The notes under the pieces: generated by a model | Database searches by the model: none | What the model saw: the letters and a program-made list of their open reading frames with translations, nothing else | Told to the model about the DNA's origin: nothing | Assembly (NCBI RefSeq): GCF_036898095.1 | Contig: NC_090735.1 | Span: 4,418,102 to 4,482,101 of the forward strand | Direction of reading: 5' to 3' | DNA: 64,000 nt | From: Palaemon carinicauda | Taxonomy: Eukaryota > Arthropoda > Malacostraca > Decapoda > Palaemonidae | Shown: in pieces, positions 23,823 to 33,690 of the stretch | Layout of the letters: each line of letters opens with the position of its first letter | Numbering within the stretch: position 1 is the stretch's first letter | Translations under genes and position numbers: made by a program

Positions 23823-24089
23823 TAGCTACAGTGATACTCCCAGAGAATTGACCATAGGTCTCCAGAATTCTAACTCCTGGCGCGAGTATCCTTAAGAAAA
23901 TTCTTAAGGATATCGCATAATATCAGAGGATGTATTTCTTGATAAGACACATGGCAATCTTCATCCTGAATAGAGTTTTCGCTCTGAGGGGGAAGAGTGG
24001 CGAAAATGAAGGGGAGCCATCATCAAGGTTACCCGGTGGATCCCCTTCCTGTACTACTACAGGGCCATGCATGGCAACTCATTCCTTTT
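23823..24089 (+). repeat. Left inverted terminal repeat of element A (truncated)
   Basis: Inverse match to 44124-44390, sharing GAGAATTGACCATAGGTCTC, CCTTAAGAA(A)AT(T)CTTAAGGAT and GGGTAACCTTGATG-type segments. The outermost roughly 95 bp present in the right copy are lacking here, so the insertion boundary is lost. A short self-complementary stretch (CTTAAG-AAA-CTTAAG type) lies at about 23888-23910 and is retained in both copies. Confidence 0.85.
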
Positions 24090-24209
24090 ATAGTAGCGAA
24101 TTAAGCACGGTGTATCTCCCACTTGTTCTCGGTGTTTTGTTACTATTCCTGGATTTATCATGCATTCTCCAGCATCTTCATCCTCTGGAAAGTTGAGTAT
24201 CTAATTTTT

Positions 24210-24768
24210 CCTGTGTATCTCGAGTAGATAGGGTTAGAAACGAAGTGGTGAGGGAGAGAACGGGTGTAAGAAATGAGTTAGCGGCTAGAGTGGATATGAA
24301 TGTGTTGAGGTGGTTTGGCCATGCTGAGAGAATGGAAAATGGTTGTCTGCTAAAGAAGGTGATGAATGCAAGAGTTGATGGGAGAAGTACAAGAGGAAGG
24401 CCAAGGTTTGGGTGGATGGATGGTGTGAAGAAACCTCTGGGTGATAGGAGGATAGATGTGAGAGAGGCAAGAGAGCGTGCTAGAAATCGGAATGAATGGC
24501 GAGCGATTGTGACGCAGTTCCAGTAGGCCCTGCTGCTTCCTACGGTGCCTTAGATGACCGCGGAGGTAGCAGTAGTAGGGGATTCAGCATTATGAAGCTT
24601 CATCTGTGGTGGATAATGTGGGAGGTTGGGCTGTGGCACCCTAGCAGTACCAGCTGAACTCGGTTGAGTCCCTGGTTAGGCTGAAGGAACGTAGAGAGTA
24701 GAGGTCCCCTTTTTGTTTTGTTTCATTGTTGGTGTCGGCTAACCCCCCAAAATTGGGGGAAGTGCCTG

Positions 24769-24812
<44 letters not shown>
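24210..24812 (+). mobile_element. LINE 3' end inserted in the leader of A
   Basis: A 5'-truncated non-LTR retrotransposon end. It has a 93-codon frame (24245-24526) encoding VRNELAARVDMNVLRWFGH, RMENGCLLKKVMNARVDG, GRPRFGWMDGVKKPL and ARERARNRNEWRAIV. About 250 bp of 3' UTR follow, with CACCCTAGCAGTACCAGCTG and a GGGG-AAGTGCC end, then a (TA)n tail at 24773-24814. TAATTTTT at 24202-24209 and again at 24813-24820 is a candidate 8-bp target duplication, but low complexity makes this uncertain. The same family is at 2309-2459 and 13741-14450. Confidence 0.85.
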
Positions 24813-24819
<7 letters not shown>

Positions 24820-24820
24820 T

Positions 24821-26708
24821 AACTCCCTTCTCAGTTAAATTAGCATAATTTAGATGTTTATCGGACCATAGCCGTTCACCGGAGGCGCCATTTTGGACGC
24901 TGTCGTACACCATAAATGCTTTATTTAGTCAGTAGTACGACGTTCCCAGTATTTAGCTTTAATGAATTATAGCTATTTAGGCAAATTATACTAGTGAAGA
25001 TAAGATCATGCACATATATTTCCTCTTCTGTGAAATGTTTCGATCGTATACGATAGGGTCTCGGTAACGTAGCGGAGACCCCGACTCGCGTTGGGCTAGC
25101 CTAATGCGTTTTAGTATACTTTCGTACATTATTCCCGTTTACCCTCTTGTATGGTTTTATCAATTCAGTCGAAGATAGCATATCTCCTAGAATTACTAAT
25201 ATAATTCGATACTCGTCTCTTTTAGAAATTTAAGGGTAAACCCTACCTTCCCTCCGAGTGCCGCCATTAGGCGACAACCCTATCTTGGTCTTGCCATAGA
25301 GTAGTGTACTACGGCTCGACTAGGCTAGTGTTTCTGTCTTCCCTCTTTGCCGGTGAGTATCCCGGCTTTGAATTACAACAGTAACTCAGAGTATTTAGTC
25401 ATGTTGTCGGCAACTCTACTGACGGGGGACTAGTCATTCCCCTGCCGGTTCACAGTTGCAGGCATAGGAAGTCCGGCTTCCCTAGCCCACAACCGAAAGT
25501 GGTAGTACAATTGCCGCCACCTTCTCCCTTGTGGTCTAGAAGACATGTCTTATATCCGGCAAGGTCCTAGGCTGAGTAATCGTTATTCCTCTGCTGCCCA
25601 AGACGGCACCGGTATAGAAAATATGTTTCAGTGTTTGTGACCGATAGTAGGAGGCAGATGTGCCGCCTTCTTTCGACACAAAATATAAGACCCTTTTCCC
25701 TTCCCCTTTCTGTCCTTTAGTGATGGCCTAGCCGTCACAACATCTTTGGCCGGTATTCTACATCTCCCCCCTTGCCGGGTGGATTGCGATGTTGGCCGGG
25801 CTCCTACAAAGGCGGCTTTATTGCCGCTTCGACCTACTGTACCCCCTAACAGAAGCAAGGCTTCGGGAAAGGTTGTGCCGGCCATGACAGCTGCCGGTGG
25901 GAGACCCTTATAACTTTGAGTATTCTTCAGTCCTCTCTTGGACTGCCATCCACAAGCCCTGGAACCGGCAGAGCAGCCGGCAACAGATACTGTGGCTGGA
26001 TGGAAGCTAGAATGATTACATTCCCCCCTTCCATTTGAATTCTCATTCTGGAAGAAGGCAGTAGGGACAGTAGTCCCTACAACCCTAGTTATTGTACTAA
26101 ACTATAATAATACGGTAGCCCATCTCTACATGCTTTCTATCTATCGGCTAGTGCCATCAGGTTCTAGTCTAGCCGGCAGCAAGCCGGCAGAACTACAGTA
26201 CAAGATTAAACAGTAGCCAGTATTTCTGCAGTATAGTACATACTACAGTTAGAAAACTATAGTATATAATATACAGTAGTATACTTTTTCCAACATATTC
26301 TCTGTGTCCTTTAACAGTCCATTGTTGAGACCACTAATAATGTTGAAGTGAAGTATTCCTTCAATATCCTGATGAGCCATAGGTCATCAGAACATAATAT
26401 CCTTACCCTACAATATTAATATTCCATTATGGAAGTGTTAGTGCTAGTATACACTAACTTTAGCTCTAGAATTTAAGAGCTCTTCCACCCTAGATTTCCC
26501 CAATAAGGAAATTCTAAATAATATTGAGGGAGGTCACAGCAATTGCCTGGACAGGAGACACACATGTCTTTCCTATTTCCTTTCTAGCTTACTATCCTAA
26601 GCTATAATGATAATAGTAAGTGCTATTTTAATGCATGAATTTAATTTATCAGTGTGATAAATTACCCCATACTCATTTTGCTTTTTTCTTTCCTTACAGG
26701 AGGCCAAG
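24821..26708 (+). other. Leader (5' non-coding) of element A
   Basis: About 1.9 kb between the LINE insertion and gag without coding signal. It is markedly GC-richer at 25050-25960, with repeated (T/G)GCCGG motifs (for example near 25347, 25443, 25774 and 26170-26190), as in the leader of B and C. The last 35 bases before gag are a polypyrimidine tract ending in CAG, kept in the same position in B and C. Confidence 0.6.
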
Positions 26709-27776
26709 GTGAAGTGTGAGGTGATCTTCTGTAACCACAAGAGTAAGAACTTTTGTGGTCACACCATGTGCAGGTCTCATGCCCCCTGCTCCATCGCAAC
26801 TGAAACCTTGAGATATTGGGATCCCAAGGATTGCAACGTCTGCTCAGCCTTGATGACCGAGGGTTTCGGTAATCCCAAGACGGCGGAGTCGAGGGATATT
26901 GCGAGGGAGACGCTTAGGAAGTGGGTACCAGGGTTCCAAAAGAACTCTACAGGACCGTACCTACCAAGCGAGATGATGAGAAGCCTGCTGATGCCGTCGT
27001 ACCTCAGGCACGACCCGGACCTCCTTGCATACAACTTGCAATAGAGGCCGATATCAACGAGGCTTTACAAGGCATGGACATCCATCAGGAGAGGATGTCA
27101 GAAGTGTCCTCGGACACCGAAAAGGGTCTCCATCAGACCCTGAAGAAGAGGTGGCCCAACCACCTGGAGAAGATCTCGAGTCGACAGAAGCGGAGGACCC
27201 TCTTCTGTCTGTGTCGGCATTTCAGCCTGTGCCGTCAACTTCTTTGGCTCCAACCCCTCAACTAGACCCGCTGGACCAAGCGGTTGTGGCCCAGATCCAG
27301 CAACTAGTTGACTCTCTACGTAAGGAAAACGTAGATATGAGGAAGAAATTCCGGGAAGCAACCCGCGTAGTTGCTTCTCGTGGGTCACACAAGCGACCCA
27401 AAGTGTCTGACCTGCCACCATGCTCCGAAACCAATCCCTGGAGGTATGCAGAGTTCATGCCGATGATGAATGGGAAACTACATTTCGGAGAAGATGGGGG
27501 CCATCCCCCTGGACGACATTCAATTCTGGCCAAACCTTTCGGCTTACCCGGAATGTTTCATCCGGCTGAAGAGTGAGCCGGCATCTAAGGAAGAGACGGA
27601 ACTCAAGGAAGTCATGGTTTTCGACCACGACATGGCACAGGCTCTCTTGACGAGTAGCCTGAAGAAGGCAGGATATACCAACTCCAAAGTTTCTGCGTTG
27701 AGCAACAAGCACCCTACCTTTCTTGTTCCTTCATCCAGAACTTTCCCCTTCTCGTCAAAAGCTCTCCACAGTGTGC
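26709..27776 (+). pseudogene. Gag of element A, N-terminal part, broken
   Basis: Homologous to gag of B and C. The first 45 codons keep the complete Cys/His cluster (C3, C8, H18, C21, H24, C27, C42, C45), followed by SRDIARETLRKWVPGFQ and TGPYLPSEMMRSLL. The start codon position reads GTG instead of ATG. The frame shifts near 26990-27020, 27130 and 27480, with later parts still recognisable (KVSDLPPCSETNPWRYAEF, RLKSEPASKEETELKEVMVF). It is cut at 27776 by element P, after which the frame resumes at 39722. Non-functional. Confidence 0.9.
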
Positions 27777-27994
27777 TTAACCCTGGATAGGTACGGTGGG
27801 TCGTTTGCGACCCCGAGCGTCAAAAAAAAACAGGTTTTTCTCACGTGACTCACCCCTGTGACTGAATTTGTGGGTGATCGACCTGCAGGAGGTGTCTCCC
27901 CTACACGCTCTAGTAGTGTCCAGATGTGCATTGCTGTAGCTGTACTCCTTCCCCGATTTCTGAGACGCGTCGGGGTCGTTCGCGTCCGAGTTTA

Positions 27995-29085
27995 CCCTTC
28001 TGAGGTAGTTTGCATAATTATCAAAGTTATTACGTATTATGAAATTGTCGTAGAATGGTGCAACTTGTATAGGTTATCAGTTGTGGAAAGTCTTGGTGGA
28101 TTGTTTGGCTACCATGTGCATGTTTTTTTTTTTAGTTAAAATGTCGTTCATCACCACGAGGACCATTTTACCGCGAGTGCCCCTTTTTCATTTTTTTTCA
28201 TTTTTTTGCCAAGTCATTTTTCCGTAAGATATTGCCAAATAGTGTCGTAAAACTTTTGCTTGTTTAGTGTTGGAAAGTGTGTCTAGATGATCTGGCTACC
28301 CATGCATGACTTTGTTTTTGTCAGATACGACGTAGTTATTGGTATATTGGGTATTTAACTGCGGTTACCAATTTCTGTTTTTTTTTCAATATTTGTAAAA
28401 ATTACTACGTAGTAAGGAATTGCCGTATATTATTCATTTTTTTTCATGTTTATGTGTTAGAAAGTGTGCCTTGATGGTTGGGCTAACACGTGCATGTCTT
28501 TTTTTTTATCTGAGATGTCGTATATTAGAATGTCGGGCATTTTACCGCGAGTGTCCCTTTTTAATTTTTTTTAATTTTTTTGCCAAGTCATTTTTCCGTA
28601 AGATATTGCGAAATAGTGTCGTAAAACTTTTGTTTTTTTAATGTTGGAAAGTGTGTCTAGATGATCTGGCTACCCATGCGTGATTTTGTTTTTGTCAGAT
28701 ACGACGTAGTTATTGGTATATTGGGTATTTAACTGCGGTTGCCAATTTCTGTTTTTTTTTTCAATATTTGTAAAAATTTACTACGTAGTAAGGAATTGCC
28801 GTATATTATTGATTTTTTTTTCATGTTCATGTGTTAGAAAGTGTGCCTTGATGGTTGGGCTAACACGTGCATGTCTTTTTTTTTTATCTGAGATGCCGTA
28901 TATTAGAATGTTGGGCATTTTTCCGCGAGTGCCCCTTTTTATTTGTTTTGCATTTTTTTGCTTAGTCATGTTACCGTAAGGAATTGGCAAGTAGTGTCGC
29001 AAAACTTAATTTTTATAGTGTTGGAAAGTGTTTCTAGATGATCTGGCTACCCATGCCTATTTTTTTTTTAGCCAGATATGGCGTA
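27995..29085 (+). repeat. ~375-bp tandem array in P, left portion
   Basis: About three diverged units. Landmark GTCTAGATGATCTGGCTACC occurs at 28281 and 28655, and as TTCTAGATGA at 29032 (spacing 374 and 377). Each unit also has a TACTACGTAGTAAGGAATTG-like segment and an ACCGCGAGTG(C/T)CCC segment. The last unit is interrupted by element B at 29085/29086 and continues at 37849. Rich in T homopolymers; no coding capacity. Confidence 0.85.
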
Positions 29086-29443
29086 TTTTTGGGCTCAAGC
29101 CATGGCGTCCTGATGGAAGGTTCCTGTTTGGTAGCTTCCTTGGGTATAAGACTACTAAGATATTCCCAGAGAATTTAACCACAGGTTATCACAGAATTCT
29201 AACTTCTGGAGCGAGTATCTCAAAGGTTTCCCTTTAAGACATCGTAATACAACAGGGGACACGCATGTCTGAACGTGCCACATAGCTATCTCCACCCCGA
29301 ACAGAGTTAATGCTTCGGTGTGTAAGGGCTGAGAATAGCTGGGAGCCGTTCCACAGCTAATCTCACTCGTGGCTACTACTGATACTCGAGACGTAAACAA
29401 ACGGACGCCATTGCTCTAATGACGTCACGCGCGTCTTCATCCT
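29086..29443 (+). repeat. Left inverted terminal repeat of B
   Basis: Begins TTTTTGGGCTCAAGCCATGG and matches the inverse of 37461-37820 almost completely. The match ends at CGCGCGTCTT(C/T)ATCCT. It carries an ACGTAAACAAACGGACGCCA segment and TGACGTCA near the inner end. Confidence 0.95.
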
Positions 29444-31740
29444 TTGTTTAGTAGCTGCCCTACTTAGACGGATTTTCCCTTGTGTTAACTTTATCGCTTT
29501 GCATCTTCGCTATGTCGTTACCTTCAGCCTCGCCTTCTTCTGGAAAGTTGAGTACAAGGTTCCAGTATTGTTTAATTAAGCTCTGGCCGTAAAGTAAATA
29601 TTATTTCGCGAAATAATTGATGTTTTGTGGCAGAGCTGTGCCTCTACCAGACCCGCCATTTTATGGCGTCGTTGTTGTTTTGCATGTCTTATTTAGTTAG
29701 CCACAACAACGCTTCCGGCATTATATACTAATCGAATACATTAGTTTATTTAGTCTTCATAGCTAGGAACTTTTATATCGTGTTTAGACGCTTTTTATCG
29801 GTCATCGATTGACCTCATACCAGTCGGCTACTATAGCCCCCAGGCCAGGAGCCTACATACAAGTGTTCATGCATGATTTATTAGTGATCCTAGACTAAGT
29901 TATGAAGATAGTGGCATTATTATTTTACAATACTTTTGACTAGTGATGCAAATGTTTTCGCCTTCAGGAACCATATAGGGGATAGGCTAGTCAGTGATTC
30001 TTTCTAGCCTAACCTAACCTTAGGACCCCTATATGCTTCCTTCATCCCCTGCCTTGGCACTCCCTCTATTTAGCCTTGATCCCTTTTCTGAGTAAAGGGA
30101 TTAATTGTCTAATAGAGTATTTATATCGCCTCTCAGTCCTCCCTAAAGGAATGAACCCCCTTTAGGATTGCGTCTGAGAGTGAGGTTAGGCTAGCCTACC
30201 TCTATGGCTAGGATAGTCTATGACTTTCCTGCGATAGCGATACGTCTTCTTCCTTGCCTAGTTCAGGACTTTTAGCCCTGATCTAGGTCGGGTTAGGAAG
30301 GTTTCTCTGTTCCATGCTGAAACTGTACTCTTGCACCGTTTTAGCCGATCAGCCTAATCTTAGGTTAGGGAGTGTCCTCCCTTCCCTTTGTGGCCGCTCT
30401 GGTACAGAAACCCTTCCTGGGAAGACCTCTCTCTTCTCCCTCCCCACCTATCTCTTGTATAGCCTAGCCTATGCTTAGGTTAGTTTATACTCATCTGTCC
30501 CCTGTCCTACAAATCCTCCTTAGGGTGGATGAGTAGGGCTACCCGAGCTTCCCTGTGCTGTCCGCTCTGGTACATATACCTTCATAGTGTCCTATAAGGT
30601 TAGTTACTAGTGTAGCTCTGCATAGGGGAGTCTCCCCCCCTCTTGGGTGTTCCCTAGTCCTCCCTTGGGCTACCTGCTCCCGGTCCCTAGTGACCCCTGC
30701 TTATGGATGCTAGAGCCTGTCTCTATCATGGGTACACCCCCTCAGGGAGGGGGAGGGATGTCTGGAACCCTGACGGTACTTCCTGCATCCTTTCCCCCCT
30801 CCCCCTGTCTCTCTATCTATCCGGGTGCCGGTCTCTTGCCGCCTCTACTGTCGGCAATACCTGCCTCCCTCTTGGTGACTTCCCTACCCTTGCCGCCAGC
30901 CCCCCGTGTACCGAGGGACTGCCGGCTGCCGCCGGCTACTACCGGCGGCTCTCCTACTCCTATCTAATCGTCCGCTTGCCGGTCGATCTCCGGAGTGCCG
31001 GCATATACTGCCGGCAACCCGATACTACCTGTACCATCCTTACCCCAGTCACCAATCCGGCATCCTCCGGCTGCCGGAGCCGCCGCTCCCTGCCGGCGTG
31101 CCGCCGTTGTGCCGGCGGCCGCCATCCTGGTATCTAACTGACTTTGAAAATTGTCTGTTCTAGTGCCAGAATCTACGCTGGAGCGAGCTCCGGCGTGCCG
31201 GCGGCTTGCCGGATGCCCCGGAGGCGTCAAGAATACTTGCACCCCCTCTCTGTAGCTATCATAAGACTAAGATAGCCCTACATTGCAAATAGATAAGCTG
31301 CTTTGCCTTTAAGATCAGTACCTAGTACTGCTCTATTAGTGATCATGCTGTCTCTTTGCATTCTTCTATTTCCAGCATGCTATGTGCATCTTAGCGCGGC
31401 TGGTTGCCAGAAGCAGTTACCCTTAATGAGGCCTTCTGGCTCTTAACTGGGAACCGAATGAATTCGATCCCAACCTTGTCCTTGGCTTTCCATGGAGTTC
31501 CAATATAATGGGAATCCTAGGAAACTATATCCAATGATCTCGGTCATTTGGATTATCCCAGGACCAAGCCTATGGTAACCAGCCGGGCGAGATGCATGGA
31601 GCGTGTTCTCCTTTACTGTTTCATTCTCTATGCATCACACCTTCTTTAAGTTAAAATTAATGATTAATATTAACTTAGTTTAAGAGCCATTCCTATGACT
31701 CCCCCATACTCATTTTCTCTTTCTTCCACAGGAGGAGCAG
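29444..31740 (+). other. Leader of element B with TGCCGG cluster
   Basis: About 2.3 kb of non-coding sequence between the ITR and gag. From about 30820 to 31220 it is strongly GC-rich and holds at least eleven TGCCGG (many TGCCGGC) motifs on the plus strand plus many CCGGC variants. Proline/arginine-rich open frames in this block shift between frames and are by-products of composition. Immediately before gag is a pyrimidine tract ending CTTCCACAG, a good splice acceptor consensus. Confidence 0.65.
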
Positions 31741-33690
31741 ATGAAGTGTGACTTCGCCTACTGTGCTGTGAAACGCTCGCAGTTTTACGGACATACGGCG
31801 TGCAGGACTCACGCCCCTTGCGCAGACAAGAAAGGGGATTGGAAGTTCTGGAATCCACTGGAATGTACGGTCTGCCAGGCCTACCTAGTTGAGGCCTTCC
31901 ATAACCCTCCCTCAGCGGAGGTTAGAGACATTGCTCGTGAAAAACTGCGCAAGTGGGTGCGTGGTTTTCAGAGAAATGCTACTGGACCGTACCTGGCCAC
32001 CGAAGAACTGAGGTCCCTGTTGTTCCCTAAGGCCTCCCCTGACTCAGTGGTTCCAAAAGAAGCAATCCCCACTGTCCAAATTACGGTGGAACCTGATGTG
32101 GTCATGGCTCAGTCCATGCACGAGTGTCGTTTAGATTCCGAGGATGATGAACAGATCTCTGACGTCTCGGAAGACACGGAGAAGACGCTTATGGCTCAAG
32201 GAGCCGAAGAGGACGAAGACAAGGTGGAATACACCGAGTCGGAGATTGGAGCTACTCCCTCGTCCATCCCTCCGCCTACTCCTACACCGACGGAAATGTC
32301 CATTCCGTCTACCTCCTCGACCCCGGATCCTTCCTCTTCTACCCAAGAACTGATCCGACTGATTAGAGCTGTCATGGACGACAGACTGAAGGAGAACCAG
32401 GAGTCCATCAGGTCTATGATTGGATCCAGAGACCCGAAGAAGATCTCGGTCAAGGATCTCCCAGCTTGCTCTCATGCCAACCCGTGGAGGTATGCAGAGC
32501 ATATGGTTATTGCGACCGGCAGGATCTTTGTTAGTGACAAAATCGGCACGGTCCCGTTGGAAGATGTGGAGTTCTTCCCAAGCTTCGAGGCCTACCCGGA
32601 CTGTTACGTCCGGCTTCGTTCTGAACCTGCCTCGAAGGAGGAGACCGAACCTAAAGAAGAGATAGTGTTCGATCTCGCAAAGGCCCAGGCTATGCTAGCC
32701 TCCGCATTTAAGAGCAGGGGCTTTACCTGCTCTAAGCTTCCTGCCTTGAGCAAGAAGCATCCTACATATGTCGCACCTGACACTGCGATTCTCCCTTTTT
32801 TGGAAAAGGCCTTGGCTGCATGCCTTAAAGCGGCGGAAGAAGGGAAACCCTGCCCTGCACTGGAGGAGTGCAGACCCTTCTCCATCGTGACACCCCCTGA
32901 CACTAGACAATGGAAAGATGTTCAACATACTTTCGTCGTGGGTAGGCTCGATCCTGACGTCGCCGGACGTAAGTTTAATGAAGACCTCCCTAAGCTCAAT
33001 GATCACCTCCTTCGCCGGGAACAAGACACGAAGGAGAGGCTTGCGGCATCTCTTTCTCATCAAGTCCAACTTGAAGTTATGGCCTGTGACACTGGAGTAC
33101 CTGATCACTACATGGTACTAGCCAAATCCCACTTACTCACAGTAATGAAGGACTTGTACCATTTCATAAAGGCTCGTAGAGCCTGTCGTGAATTCGTGTT
33201 TGTCGGTGCCACCGTGAAACACGAACCCCGGAGGCTGATTTCCTCCAACATCTGGGGAAAGCACCTGTTTCCTTCTGACCTTGTCAAGGAAATAACTGAC
33301 AGAGCCGCCACGGAGAATAGGAACCTTCTCCACAAGTGGGGCATGTCCAGAAAAAGGAAAACCTCTCAGGACGATGGACCTCAGCCTAAGAGGAAACCTC
33401 AGAAGCCAAAACCCCAGCAACGTCAACAACGACGTCAGTTTCCGGGACCCGCTACCTCCCAAGTGGTTGCCCAACCACAACAGACCTTTCAATTGGTCCC
33501 CCAACCGGTGTTGTCACAGTCACCGGTCTTCACCCCTGCCTTTGAGCAGCCATCCACTACCTTTCATGCCAGAGGTAGAGGCTCGTCCAGGGGTGCAAGC
33601 AGAGACGCCTCTCGTCGTCCCTCCAGAGGTAGAGGAGGAAAGGGAGCTAGCGGCCGAGGCAACAAGTCCTCGGGACACCAGAAGCAATGA
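31741..33690 (+). CDS. gag: Gag-like protein of element B
   Basis: 649 residues from an ATG placed just after a pyrimidine-CAG site. Residues 3-45 form a Cys/His cluster (C3-x4-C8-x9-H18-x2-C21-x2-H24-x2-C27-x14-C42-x2-C45) that could bind two zinc ions. Residues about 120-210 are acidic and Ser/Thr/Pro-rich. The central part, with KDLPACSHANPWRYAEH and RLRSEPASKEETEPKEE, is conserved in the old element A. The C-terminus is basic, first KRK/Pro/Gln-rich and then RGRGSSRG-type repeats, suited to RNA binding. It overlaps the polymerase frame by 317 nt. The role as nucleic-acid-binding structural protein is inferred from position. Confidence 0.85.
   Translation: MKCDFAYCAVKRSQFYGHTACRTHAPCADKKGDWKFWNPLECTVCQAYLVEAFHNPPSAEVRDIAREKLRKWVRGFQRNATGPYLATEELRSLLFPKASPDSVVPKEAIPTVQITVEPDVVMAQSMHECRLDSEDDEQISDVSEDTEKTLMAQGAEEDEDKVEYTESEIGATPSSIPPPTPTPTEMSIPSTSSTPDPSSSTQELIRLIRAVMDDRLKENQESIRSMIGSRDPKKISVKDLPACSHANPWRYAEHMVIATGRIFVSDKIGTVPLEDVEFFPSFEAYPDCYVRLRSEPASKEETEPKEEIVFDLAKAQAMLASAFKSRGFTCSKLPALSKKHPTYVAPDTAILPFLEKALAACLKAAEEGKPCPALEECRPFSIVTPPDTRQWKDVQHTFVVGRLDPDVAGRKFNEDLPKLNDHLLRREQDTKERLAASLSHQVQLEVMACDTGVPDHYMVLAKSHLLTVMKDLYHFIKARRACREFVFVGATVKHEPRRLISSNIWGKHLFPSDLVKEITDRAATENRNLLHKWGMSRKRKTSQDDGPQPKRKPQKPKPQQRQQRRQFPGPATSQVVAQPQQTFQLVPQPVLSQSPVFTPAFEQPSTTFHARGRGSSRGASRDASRRPSRGRGGKGASGRGNKSSGHQKQ

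Noticed and set aside
29155..29400. 81-residue frame present in every ITR of B and C
   Set aside because: Lies wholly in the inverted terminal repeat, antisense or sense depending on copy; it recurs only because the repeat recurs. It has no domain and no equivalent in the ITR of A.
30647..31242. Several Pro/Cys/Arg-rich open frames on both strands in the B leader (and the same in C at 52837-53465)
   Set aside because: They exist in all frames because the GC-rich TGCCGG block has few stops; none is conserved in element A and none has a domain.
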